DNA from: an uncultured Christensenella sp.
Lineage (GTDB): Bacteria > Bacillota > Clostridia > Christensenellales > UBA3700
Reading direction: 5' to 3'
NCBI GenBank assembly: GCA_910579785.1
Contig: CAJTVJ010000026.1
Span: forward strand, 1-23,009
DNA: 23,009 nucleotides
Shown here piece after piece: positions 16,001 to 22,931 of the stretch. The position numbers were made by a program, and so were the translations under genes. The notes below the pieces were generated by a model, which worked only from the letters and a program-made list of their open reading frames with translations, was not told the DNA's origin and did not search any database. Positions within the stretch are counted from its first letter, which is position 1. Every line of letters begins with the position of its first letter.

Positions 16001-16348
16001 AAAGAAAAATTTAGGAGCGTCGAAAAAAAACGCATACCAAACGGTGAGAGCATCTTGCTTGGTGATGCCGTAATCTGAATATTTATAGACGCCGAGATTT
16101 CTTTTATTTTCACCGCTGAATATATCTTGCGCCTCTTTATAGATCATCCTATACATCTTTTGCTGCCCGTCTGACAACTGACGGTAGTAGTGATCCGAAC
16201 ATCCCTCTTCCACAACAAAATCAAATGATTCGTCATATGCAATATAATTTTTGCAAGACGTCAATAAAAATATGCACGCAAGCGCTATTAAAAGCATCAA
16301 TACACACGTCTTGACAATTTGTTTTTTGTGACTTTTTATATTTTGCAT
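13067..16348 (-). CDS. Surface lipoprotein with transglutaminase-like domain and BspA-type leucine-rich repeats
   Basis: A predicted secreted, lipid-anchored protein of 1093 residues. I start at the ATG at 16346-16348; the in-frame GTG 6 bases upstream would touch the AAGGAA ribosome binding site. The signal peptide is hydrophobic (VLMLLIALACIFLL) and ends in lipobox LTSC, cysteine at about 32. A transglutaminase/protease-like core at about 165-275 keeps a C-H-D triad: C214 in ICQGYA, H242 in SHAVNAV, D257 in YYADSTYDD. From about 310 to the end there are seven imperfect modules of roughly 80-130 residues. Each has GVT-EGI-W, DG, GY-G, a VIPxxIxG strand, an AF-containing leucine-rich repeat, IYC and a tryptophan-rich end (W...VIW). 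This suggests an exported enzyme on an adhesive repeat stalk; the substrate is unknown. The gene follows the DNA glycosylase by 22 bases. Confidence 0.88.
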   Translation of the reverse strand: MQNIKSHKKQIVKTCVLMLLIALACIFLLTSCKNYIAYDESFDFVVEEGCSDHYYRQLSDGQQKMYRMIYKEAQDIFSGENKRNLGVYKYSDYGITKQDALTVWYAFFFDAPKFFFMSNLYIYGDKRIQVEIAEEFRKKSVREKVWSKIQDSVEDIKELLKDVDNDVLKFKIIYDYIIDNSDYKEADTDEDLFDGYSCSIAGVLDGDASTEVICQGYARTLSYLCNMFGIECIYVSSEIRSHAVNAVKIDGSWYYADSTYDDKSGDYSYFLNGDDETWQKTIMKGRDESENYLRDSLPRLSNKACTFEYGDVLYRILSAGKCKVVGVSNLARNVIVPSHIGDIEVVEIDSGAFGMSSTLTSVTIRRGIKMCREYAFGSNSDVAIFCEEVVKPTDWVINLNALDNPMVWNCMESGITEEGIKWGLTNDGVMTVAGYCGQFDTAVIPESINGRIVTDICKNAFRRSSLKDIRIPKSVTHIAEYAFLDCRNLWIYCDVSEQPDGWSEDWNYSGCKVIWGSKDHGVTQDGIIWEQREDGITVSGYVGSDSDVSIPEMIDGYAVVDIGAAAFKDNDRLISVKIPKSILRIEDRAFVNCERLSIYCAVAEKPSDWEDNWSLFYPVIWDCIKYGMTPEGIKWGMQSDGGVVLSGYCGKSTEVVIPDVIDGNTITGISEHAFYQRTDLTVYCQSERLQYQPWGWCSVMFNCIDNGVTSEGIKWGVSKDGAVTLTGYVGNADKLSLPESINGRKVTGVSRNAFRLSNFNEVELPASITNIENLAFTGQDLTIFCKIKESPEGFNTQWRHESARVVWGYDGEVGVTENGLKWALTYGGNITVISYIGDNTRVVIPSDIDGRIVNRIGNLAFAGRSDLKYIELPISIKRIDEGAFKNCSSLTGLTIPVCVDKMDRAFDGCKNLTLYCEAANEGRNWSYGWNSSRPIIWQYNNITTNVEYDYVVHGDKAYLTNYKGSQREIAVPDKINDIAVVSIGRAFKGNSSIVSVDIPGSVEYIESYVFYQCFNLMNITIQNGVIGIGDNAFVGFGSIASIVIPISVNYIGSKAIYSRVVYCKAESKPDGWDENWCSSSDNVIWGYKEGIVI

Positions 16349-16370
16349 ATTCACTTCCTTTGATTTAACT

Positions 16371-16835
16371 TCAAATCAATTTATCTCTTATCGCAAGCCA
16401 CGCGCTCTCGTCCCAACTTCCTGCATTGGCAGGCGACGTCGACGGCAAATAATTAAATTCAAGTTGAGGATAATTCTTTTTGGCAGTATCGTACGATTTG
16501 CGACCGTTGCAAAAGATCGCTTTGATATCCGCAGTATTCAACACCTGCATTATGTCATTAGGTACGACGTCTTTGATATCGCTGTCCAAAGACCCTTTGC
16601 GATTGCAAGAATAAATGATATCCATAAGCGCGATATTGTTGTCAAGTAGCCACTGCCTTTTGCCCTCTATCTCTTTCGGCGCAGGTTTGCCCACGACCTT
16701 GGAGATAGTATCCCAAAATCTGTTGCGCGGGTGCATATAGTAAAACCCTCTTTCCAATGATTTGACCGACGCCATACTACCGAGTATGAGTATCTTGCTG
16801 CGGCTGTCGTATATCGGTTGAAATGAATATATCAT
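16371..16835 (-). CDS. Uracil-DNA-glycosylase-superfamily protein, probable family 6 hypoxanthine-DNA glycosylase
   Basis: A 154-residue single-domain protein. ILILGSMASVKS at 15-26 followed by GFYYMHPRNRFW at 30-41 is the pattern of the family 6 (HDG) branch of the UDG superfamily, which removes hypoxanthine (deaminated adenine) from DNA. PSTSPANAG at 131-139 is the second active-site motif. The length is usual. Its start overlaps the upstream kinase stop by one base (TAATG) and there is no clear Shine-Dalgarno sequence, so translation is probably coupled to that gene. Base specificity is inferred from the family. Confidence 0.85.
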   Translation of the reverse strand: MIYSFQPIYDSRSKILILGSMASVKSLERGFYYMHPRNRFWDTISKVVGKPAPKEIEGKRQWLLDNNIALMDIIYSCNRKGSLDSDIKDVVPNDIMQVLNTADIKAIFCNGRKSYDTAKKNYPQLEFNYLPSTSPANAGSWDESAWLAIRDKLI

Positions 16836-17662
16836 TATTTACTTATAAATATCTTGGTGCAAGGAGCCTGTCCGCTCAACACCTCGCTTATGCTGAAACG
16901 CGGATTGGCAATATATACCTCGCTGCCGTTTTTCAACGGTTCTTTGATATATTCCAACTTTGCTATCGCGCCGTTGGCGCCCACTCTCGAAGAACCTTTG
17001 CATTTGCCTTGCGCGTCGCACACCGCTTCGAGAAGTTCATAGCTGTCCTTGCCCGTGATTGTCTTTATCAAAGTCGTCTCGTCGCTTGGGTTGGAATATA
17101 TGCCCAACGTGGACGTATAAATAAGCAGCGTCTTGCACTTGACAAGGCAGGCTATCTGCGACGCCGTCTCGTCGTTGTCCATGCAATGCACGATATCGCT
17201 TCTCTTCTTTGCCAACTCCTGCAACTCCACCTTATCTATCTCCTCGGAAGATAGCGGGTCGTTGTAGTTTATGATAGGTATCGCGCCTTGCGAGGGGCAT
17301 CTCAAAAGCAGTTTCTTCAAATTCTCTTTCTTTGCCGGGTCGTTGAAATGCCTATGCTCAACGAGAATCTGTCTTACTGAATATTTAGGGTCAATATATT
17401 GACGGTAATTATTCATAAGTATTGTCTGACCTTGCGCTGCATAGTCGACTTTGACTTCGTTGTAATCGCCGTCTATCTCCCTGCCGTTGCGCCTTATATA
17501 ATCTATTCTGCCTATTTCGGTAGCTCCGCTGGATACCCAAATATATCCTGCTCTCAGTTCTCTGCTTATCCTTGCAATCGCATTGTAATCAATGTCGCCC
17601 CAAGCCTTGTTGACAAGCGCCATAGACCCCACTTTTCCCACAAGTTCCACGTCAAATTTCAT
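16835..17662 (-). CDS. Amino-acid-kinase-fold protein, glutamate 5-kinase-like but diverged
   Basis: The 275-residue protein aligns by eye with the catalytic domain of ProB. Seen: VGKVGSMALV near the N-terminus, WVSSGATEIGRI (ProB VTSGAI), AAQGQTILMNNY (ProB AAVGQ), PIINYNDPLSSEEI (ProB PVINENDAV) and MDNDETASQIACL (ProB GDNDxLSA). The glycine-rich GTGGMxTK segment of ProB is replaced by SSRVGANGAIAKLEY, and there is no C-terminal PUA domain. No proA or other proline gene is adjacent; instead it is joined to a DNA glycosylase gene. A carboxylate-phosphorylating role is plausible, but the substrate is uncertain. The ribosome binding site GAGG is 8 bases before the ATG. Confidence 0.75.
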   Translation of the reverse strand: MKFDVELVGKVGSMALVNKAWGDIDYNAIARISRELRAGYIWVSSGATEIGRIDYIRRNGREIDGDYNEVKVDYAAQGQTILMNNYRQYIDPKYSVRQILVEHRHFNDPAKKENLKKLLLRCPSQGAIPIINYNDPLSSEEIDKVELQELAKKRSDIVHCMDNDETASQIACLVKCKTLLIYTSTLGIYSNPSDETTLIKTITGKDSYELLEAVCDAQGKCKGSSRVGANGAIAKLEYIKEPLKNGSEVYIANPRFSISEVLSGQAPCTKIFISK

Positions 17663-17706
17663 ATATCATCCTCTTTTGATTTAATTCTTTACTTTTCTAT
17701 TATTCC

Positions 17707-17740
17707 GCATACCGCTCCGGCATGCCGTATTGTTTTTATT
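17707..17740 (+). terminator. Weak hairpin with T-rich tail in the gap between the MBL-fold and kinase genes
   Basis: GCATACCG (17707-17714) pairs with CGGCATGC (17718-17725) with one mismatch and a 3-base loop; a T-rich run follows on the plus strand only. No plus-strand gene precedes it, so it may instead act as an RNA structure in the minus-strand transcript between the two genes (95-base gap). Confidence 0.3.
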
Positions 17741-17757
17741 TTCTTATCTACGCCGTA

Positions 17758-18972
17758 TTATGCGACTGCCGCAATCTCGTCGGCAAAGTCAAACTTATAG
17801 ATTTCGCATATCATCGCGACTACGCCTGACGTAACGTCGCCGCTATTAGATTCGATAGGCGTACCCGTCGTGGTATTCTTATCTTGATTTTCGTCGGCGA
17901 TAAGATTTATTATTCCTCTCTCGTCTATCTGTACGGTGACAGTGCCGTCCTCGTCGGTACGGTATACGCTTGCAAACCCGTTGTAGTCGTCGTCAGGCAC
18001 CAGGTCGCGATAAGTATCAAGCCTATTCAACACCTCAGGCGTGGGATGTCCGTAATCATTTCCCGCTCCGCAAGATATGATTGCATACTCGCAGTCAATC
18101 TTGTTAAGAAATTCAGAAGTCGTCGAAGACTTTGAACCGTGGTGTCCCACTTTGAGAACGTCGGCGTCCACGTCGTCAAAATATCCCTTATTCATAAGAT
18201 ACTTTTCTGATTTTTCATTGGAATCACCCGTCAAAACTATCGTCTTGCCGGAATATTCAAGCAAGCACGTGGGCGACACGGCATTTTTATTTTCTGCCGA
18301 AGAATTATTTTTGATATTGGGATAATCCTCTTCGTCAAAGGAATAACACTTCATCGACCAATTCTCGCCGTTTATCTCATATGCGCCGATATTTTCTTTG
18401 ATAGCGGCTTTCTTGACAACTCCGTCCTCGACGTACGTCTCGTTGAGCGCGGCATTGTATGAATTTTTCCAAGTCGCGCTGGTATCTATATCTGCTCTTG
18501 GCAAGTAAAAATTCTTTATTTGATAGTTGTCGGCAAGTTTTTTCGTCTCCCTCACGTGGTCGTAATCGGTGTGCGTCAAGAAAAGATAATCAATCGTAGT
18601 TATCTCCAATTCTTTAAGCGCGCCGTCTATTACGTTCCAAGGAGAAGTCGTACCGAATTCACTGCCGATGTCCATCACCATCACTTGACCGTCCGGAAAG
18701 AGCAAAAGTATGCAATCTCCCTGCCCTATGTCAAGCACGCGCATTTCCAAGACGTCGCCTTGCATTTGCGAAATGCCGCTTGGTATCTCTTCGTCATCGT
18801 CATGAGGAGGCGTATTGAGTGAATATATAAAATCAATTATATCTTTCCACAGCCCCTTGACCGAAATAAATATCAATGCGGCAATGAGAATAATGACCAA
18901 AATCACGACAAGTGCCGTGATAATGGTGCGAGAACTTTTTGAACGTTTTTTTGAAGATTTTTTCTTTGCCAT
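17758..18972 (-). CDS. Membrane-anchored ComEC-like metallo-beta-lactamase-fold hydrolase
   Basis: A 404-residue protein with a lysine-rich N-terminus, one membrane segment at about 16-38 (N-in, signal anchor) and an extracellular MBL-fold domain similar to the C-terminal part of the competence protein ComEC. Seen: LDIGQGDCILL at 80-90, metal motif THTDYDHV at 133-140, LTGD at 247-250, VGHHGSKSS at 275-283 and NDYGHPTPEVLNRL at 305-318. It lacks the ComEC channel, so it is one of the stand-alone secreted relatives that may cut DNA or another phosphodiester. After about residue 360 the tail is low-complexity and then hydrophobic. It follows the MFS gene by 14 bases and is probably co-transcribed with it. 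Confidence 0.85.
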   Translation of the reverse strand: MAKKKSSKKRSKSSRTIITALVVILVIILIAALIFISVKGLWKDIIDFIYSLNTPPHDDDEEIPSGISQMQGDVLEMRVLDIGQGDCILLLFPDGQVMVMDIGSEFGTTSPWNVIDGALKELEITTIDYLFLTHTDYDHVRETKKLADNYQIKNFYLPRADIDTSATWKNSYNAALNETYVEDGVVKKAAIKENIGAYEINGENWSMKCYSFDEEDYPNIKNNSSAENKNAVSPTCLLEYSGKTIVLTGDSNEKSEKYLMNKGYFDDVDADVLKVGHHGSKSSTTSEFLNKIDCEYAIISCGAGNDYGHPTPEVLNRLDTYRDLVPDDDYNGFASVYRTDEDGTVTVQIDERGIINLIADENQDKNTTTGTPIESNSGDVTSGVVAMICEIYKFDFADEIAAVA

Positions 18973-18986
18973 ACCCTTTCCTCAAA

Positions 18987-20579
18987 TCAATCTTCGTCAG
19001 AGAAATACTCCAACATCTTTTTCTTCTTAGGCGGTTTGTTGTCTCCGTGCTTTATAAATATCGTCGTCACAAGCGCAAGACCTATGAATATGGACGCGTA
19101 TATAAATACCGCGCTTTGGTTCATATCCATAAATATGCCTGCAAGCGCTGGTGTGACAGCCTGCGCTGACATTGAAAACGCATAATAATATCCCGTATAT
19201 TTGCCGACCGTACTTCCTCTCGACAGCTCGGTGACCATAGGCAGCGTATTGACGTTGACGCACACCATACCGAACCCTGCAAGCAAGAAACACAACGGAA
19301 AGAGGTATTGCACGCCGGGCGTCGTGGCTTTCATAAAGAAGCACGGAATGAATGCCACCGCAGCGACTATTACGCCTATGATTATCGTCTTCTTTCTGCC
19401 CAGCTTATTTGCAAGCAATGCTACCTGCAGAAGCGCGATCGCGCCGCCTGCGCCGTTGAGTATGGAGATCGTGCCGACGTACCCCTGCTTGAAATTGAGC
19501 GTGCCTGTCGCAAAAGTCGACAGGTGCGACTTGACGGCGTTGTAACCCATAAACCACAAAAATACCGTCATAAGTATCAAGAAAAGCGACACAAGTTTTG
19601 CCTTTGGCAATTTGTCGGTGCCCTCGCTCTCTTCCTCGTCGACGACTTGATATTTCTCTTCTTCCTCTTCTCTCAGCGCAACAAACTTCTTTTCTTTGAC
19701 GGTGAGCATATATACGAGCAATATCAAAAGCAATACCGCCGCAGTCGCGATAAAGAGGAACATATAATTTTGCACTTCGTTGTTTGCAAATATCTTGTAA
19801 AGCACGATAGCCACAAGTCCGCCTGCTCCGCCCATAAACGTGATGAGCGCGTTGGCTTGCGAACGCAAAGGCTTGGGCGTAATGTCAGGCATGAGCGACA
19901 CTGCCGGCGAACGGTATGACGACATCGACACCAACAATAACAACAGCGCGATTATAAACATCACAAGTATCCACACGTTGTCTTTGGCTACGCTTGCGCC
20001 CATAGCTATTTGGGCTTCTTTTATTACCGCGGATATCTCAGCGGCAACGGCGAGCTGAGATGCCGTCAAGTCTTTGAGAGAACTCAAACCCGTCAAAGCG
20101 GCATAATCCAACGCGACGTTTTTATCTTTTAAAAATTCTACGACGTCCGCTCTTTCAAGCAATTCCCTAAGAGGAGTATGCGAAGCCATCAACGCATTGA
20201 TGTTGTCATAGCCTGCCGCTAATATTTTTTGAAACTGTAAAAATTCAAATACCGAAAGCACAATGACTGCCACAGCCGCGGCAATAGACCCCCAAAAGAT
20301 AAATTTAGTACGTCTTCCCATTCTTGCTTTGACGGATTTATCCGAAAGAGAGCCAAAGAGCGGCAGCAAGAATATCGCAAGCAAGTTGTCAAGACCCATG
20401 ATAAGTCCGTATTGCCATGCGCTGAGTCCAAAACGCCTGTTGAGTATAAGAGGCATTATGTAATCATATACTTCCCAAAAGCACATGATGCCGAAGAATG
20501 CAAAGCCCACGAGGATCGTGCGCTTATAGTCGAGTTTAAGACCGCCTGACTTTTGAGAGGGCGACTTTTCTTTTTCCAT
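18987..20579 (-). CDS. MFS transporter, glycoside/sugar:cation-symporter type
   Basis: A 530-residue carrier with about 12 hydrophobic segments. The cytoplasmic loop 2-3 signature GSLSDKSVKARMGRRTKFI at 76-94 is typical of major-facilitator sugar carriers related to the glycoside-pentoside-hexuronide and SLC45-like groups. Two oddities add length. About 85 residues (116-201), alanine-rich and predicted helical, separate membrane segments 3 and 4 and should face outward. An acidic central loop (EEEEEKYQVVDEEESEG, about 304-320) sits in the cytoplasm. The ribosome binding site AAGGAGG is perfect. It lies downstream of the glycosidase gene in the same direction and has its own promoter, so galactoside uptake is a reasonable guess, not shown. 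Confidence 0.87.
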   Translation of the reverse strand: MEKEKSPSQKSGGLKLDYKRTILVGFAFFGIMCFWEVYDYIMPLILNRRFGLSAWQYGLIMGLDNLLAIFLLPLFGSLSDKSVKARMGRRTKFIFWGSIAAAVAVIVLSVFEFLQFQKILAAGYDNINALMASHTPLRELLERADVVEFLKDKNVALDYAALTGLSSLKDLTASQLAVAAEISAVIKEAQIAMGASVAKDNVWILVMFIIALLLLLVSMSSYRSPAVSLMPDITPKPLRSQANALITFMGGAGGLVAIVLYKIFANNEVQNYMFLFIATAAVLLLILLVYMLTVKEKKFVALREEEEEKYQVVDEEESEGTDKLPKAKLVSLFLILMTVFLWFMGYNAVKSHLSTFATGTLNFKQGYVGTISILNGAGGAIALLQVALLANKLGRKKTIIIGVIVAAVAFIPCFFMKATTPGVQYLFPLCFLLAGFGMVCVNVNTLPMVTELSRGSTVGKYTGYYYAFSMSAQAVTPALAGIFMDMNQSAVFIYASIFIGLALVTTIFIKHGDNKPPKKKKMLEYFSDED

Positions 20580-20593
20580 AATGCTCCTCCTTA

Positions 20594-20648
20594 GGTCAAA
20601 AAGACCGTATACGTTTAGATTATATCATATGTTGCAATTTGCTGTCTA
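20594..20648 (-). promoter_or_regulatory. Promoter of the MFS transporter gene with palindromes at the start site
   Basis: On the minus strand TAGACA (20643-20648), an 18-base spacer and perfect TATAAT (20619-20624), followed by AAGGAGG. Around the predicted start lie CGTATACG (20606-20613), a perfect palindrome, and GGTC-AAAAA-GACC (20594-20606). A palindrome at the start of transcription is a usual place for a repressor of a sugar gene; this function is inferred. Confidence 0.6.
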
Positions 20649-20762
20649 TTATTTAAGCAATACAATTCGAGTGCATTCCAACAAATCCGACAAGCTTCAA
20701 CAAACGTGATCTTTATATTATTTATAAAGCGTATGCTTGCATAATTATCGTTAAAATTTATG

Positions 20763-22751
20763 CTATTTGCATTTGATATTATACAGCTTTATCTCATACG
20801 GTTTAAGCTTTATTTGATACTCACCCTCGCTCTCTACCTCTGCACTCTCGCCGCTTATCGGGTAAAACTGCCGTATTTCGTATACTCTTTTATCAAAGCT
20901 CAAAGCCTCATGATCGAATGAATACGTCTTCTCCTCACCGCTTGAATTACGCATTGCAAGTATTCCTCTGCCCTCTTCATAAGCATAGTATCCGTACACC
21001 CCTCCGCTCTCCGGCGCGGCGCCGAAAAAAACGCTGTTGCGCAAGATATCAAAATTCTCTTCCGCCCAATTCAGCACTTCGGCAGCCGCCGCATACCTTT
21101 CCCTGTCAAACATCTGCGGAGAAAAATACAATTCCGCAAAGCCTGTGCCGCGCATCATGCACATATACAGATACGTCTTAAATTGATCGATATCATACAC
21201 CACCGTGGGATGGGCAGGACCGGGAGTTTGAAGATTGCTTGTCATCGGCGGATTGCAGTTGCGCTCGGCATAGCAAGGTTCGTGATTGTATATATTGGAC
21301 GTTGGAAATTGCAGTTGTCTCACCTCAAAGAAGTCGCGGTATTTTCCGTCGCGATAATTGAGACACTGCGACATATTGTCGCCCTTGCCGACGTATCCCA
21401 TATCGCCGCAGTTGTTGAGCCACACCGCGTCGCACCATTTCAAAAACCATGGCGAACAGTGTGCGTATGAAGTGACGTTGAGAAATACGTTGGGATGCGA
21501 CTTGCGGATATTCTCAAAGCCCTTCGTCCACTCTTCCCAAAGGAAGGTGTAGAAATAAAGCCCCGTCTTGTCGCCCTTTGGATGTCCGTGGTTTTTCGCC
21601 TTGCACGGGGTGATAGCAAATCCGTCTATCTTGTAATAACTGACGTTGTATTTATCGCAAAACTCAATCATTTTAGCGCATAGATCTTTTATGTATCTCG
21701 GATTGCAAGCGCATATGTCGCGCGACTGCGCGCACTTGGGATAGCCTATGCTTTCCAATAGTTTTGCATATTTGGGTGTCTGCATAGTATATCCGCCTCG
21801 CGGACCGAACCACACGCCAAAAGTCGAGCCGAGACTCTTTGTCAAATTACTTTCGTCATAAAACTCATTTGGAAACTTCTCTCTATCAAACTCCCAGAAC
21901 TTTGCCGTTTTATAATCTATCCATCCGTCGTCGACAACGTAGCAGTCAAGACTTCTGTATCCCGCGTCCTTAAAGCCCTCGCCAATGGACGTAAAAGACT
22001 TCTTAATTTTTTGAGAGTCGATATCAAGCATATTGTCATACCAACTGTTGAACTGCACTCTAAACTTAGCAGGTTGAGCGGCTATCGTCGCGACGTACTT
22101 AAAAAAGTCGGCGCGCATTGCATGAAAACTCGCCTGTCTGCCGCTGCCGATAACAAACGGGATAGTAGTATATACTCCGTCTTTTGCAATCTCGCAAAAC
22201 TTTCTGCCGATATAATACTTGCTGCAAGCATTTTTGTCTTCAATTCTGTTGTCAGCCACAGGAAATTCGCCGCCGAAAAACATATCCTCAACGTAATAAG
22301 TCTGTCCCATTGTCGTGATATATGCAGGTATGAATACCCTTTTGGTGACCTTAGGAATGCTCCAAGAGAATTTTACGCCCTCAGTCGAAAAACCGTCGAG
22401 AAGTATGTAATCTATATTGACGTTGGGATCTGACACCTTCAATGTCAGCGTCTTTCTCAATACCCCTGACTTTTTATCTGCGGCGTATTTGACTATGATA
22501 TTCCAAGTCATACCGCCGTGTTGCGCCTGCAATTCAAGCCCGTCTTCAAAAGTATTCTTGACTTCCATCTGCGAGCTGTCAAAATACGCCTTCTTTGTCA
22601 ATATTCCCGTCTTGACAAAATAAGAAACGCCGCACTCGCATGCCCCTTGATTTATTTTATTTCCCGTGATCTTGTTTTGCAAATATGCGCTGACTATTCT
22701 GCCTTTGTCAACGACTATTCCCTTTAATACGTTTGAAGAAATAAATTCCAT
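20763..22751 (-). CDS. Alpha-galactosidase-like glycoside hydrolase (clan GH-D, GH36-related)
   Basis: A cytoplasmic-looking enzyme of 662 residues without a signal peptide. I start at the ATG at 22749-22751 with GGTGA 5 bases upstream. The frame is open to a TTG at 22770-22772, but that codon lies beside the -10 box and has no ribosome binding site. The order of domains fits GH36: an N-terminal beta-sandwich (about 1-230), a barrel starting with QFNSWYDN at 233-240, VVDDGW at 272-277, and the probable nucleophile D376 in SYYKIDGF. A C-terminal beta-domain follows. The region expected to carry the acid/base, CDAVWLNNCGDMGY near 440-453, differs from the usual W-x-SDN pattern, so substrate or activity may differ. 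Likely cleaves alpha-galactosides; specificity unproven. Confidence 0.82.
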   Translation of the reverse strand: MEFISSNVLKGIVVDKGRIVSAYLQNKITGNKINQGACECGVSYFVKTGILTKKAYFDSSQMEVKNTFEDGLELQAQHGGMTWNIIVKYAADKKSGVLRKTLTLKVSDPNVNIDYILLDGFSTEGVKFSWSIPKVTKRVFIPAYITTMGQTYYVEDMFFGGEFPVADNRIEDKNACSKYYIGRKFCEIAKDGVYTTIPFVIGSGRQASFHAMRADFFKYVATIAAQPAKFRVQFNSWYDNMLDIDSQKIKKSFTSIGEGFKDAGYRSLDCYVVDDGWIDYKTAKFWEFDREKFPNEFYDESNLTKSLGSTFGVWFGPRGGYTMQTPKYAKLLESIGYPKCAQSRDICACNPRYIKDLCAKMIEFCDKYNVSYYKIDGFAITPCKAKNHGHPKGDKTGLYFYTFLWEEWTKGFENIRKSHPNVFLNVTSYAHCSPWFLKWCDAVWLNNCGDMGYVGKGDNMSQCLNYRDGKYRDFFEVRQLQFPTSNIYNHEPCYAERNCNPPMTSNLQTPGPAHPTVVYDIDQFKTYLYMCMMRGTGFAELYFSPQMFDRERYAAAAEVLNWAEENFDILRNSVFFGAAPESGGVYGYYAYEEGRGILAMRNSSGEEKTYSFDHEALSFDKRVYEIRQFYPISGESAEVESEGEYQIKLKPYEIKLYNIKCK

Positions 22752-22773
22752 AAATTCACCGACATATATCAAT

Positions 22774-22804
22774 ATTATAAATATGATACCATACTATTCG
22801 ACAA
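22774..22804 (-). promoter_or_regulatory. Probable promoter of the glycosidase gene
   Basis: TATAAT on the minus strand at 22774-22779 would start transcription near 22767, upstream of the ATG at 22751 but downstream of the TTG. This supports the shorter protein. The -35 region is poor (TTGTCG at 22799-22804, 19 bases away). Confidence 0.45.
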
Positions 22805-22867
22805 ATTTCAATACCAAAAATAAAATATAGTGATTGGTTATATTTTATAAGTGCGACGGCAAAAGCT

Positions 22868-22895
22868 AAGGACGGCAAGCCGTCCTTTTATTTTT
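22868..22895 (+). terminator. Strong hairpin terminator without a visible gene
   Basis: AAGGACGGC (22868-22876) pairs perfectly with GCCGTCCTT (22879-22887), followed by TTATTTTT on the plus strand. No plus-strand gene lies between the glycosidase promoter and this hairpin. It could end a short plus-strand RNA or, in the other direction, a minus-strand gene coming from the right, although the T-run there is weak (TTAGCTTTT). Confidence 0.6.
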
Positions 22896-22900
22896 AACTT

Positions 22901-22931
22901 GTTGAGACTTCTCAACTACGCTCGAAGTGAC
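22901..22931 (+). repeat. Dispersed hairpin repeat, single copy (copy m)
   Basis: GTTGAGACTTCTC...CTCGAAGTGAC; arms ACTTC/GAAGT pair perfectly. It is nearly identical to the copy at 197-223, over 22 kb away, and directly follows the orphan terminator. Confidence 0.8.

Noticed and set aside
22752..22772. TTG start for the glycosidase, giving 669 residues
   Set aside because: It lies at or upstream of the predicted transcription start and has no Shine-Dalgarno sequence.
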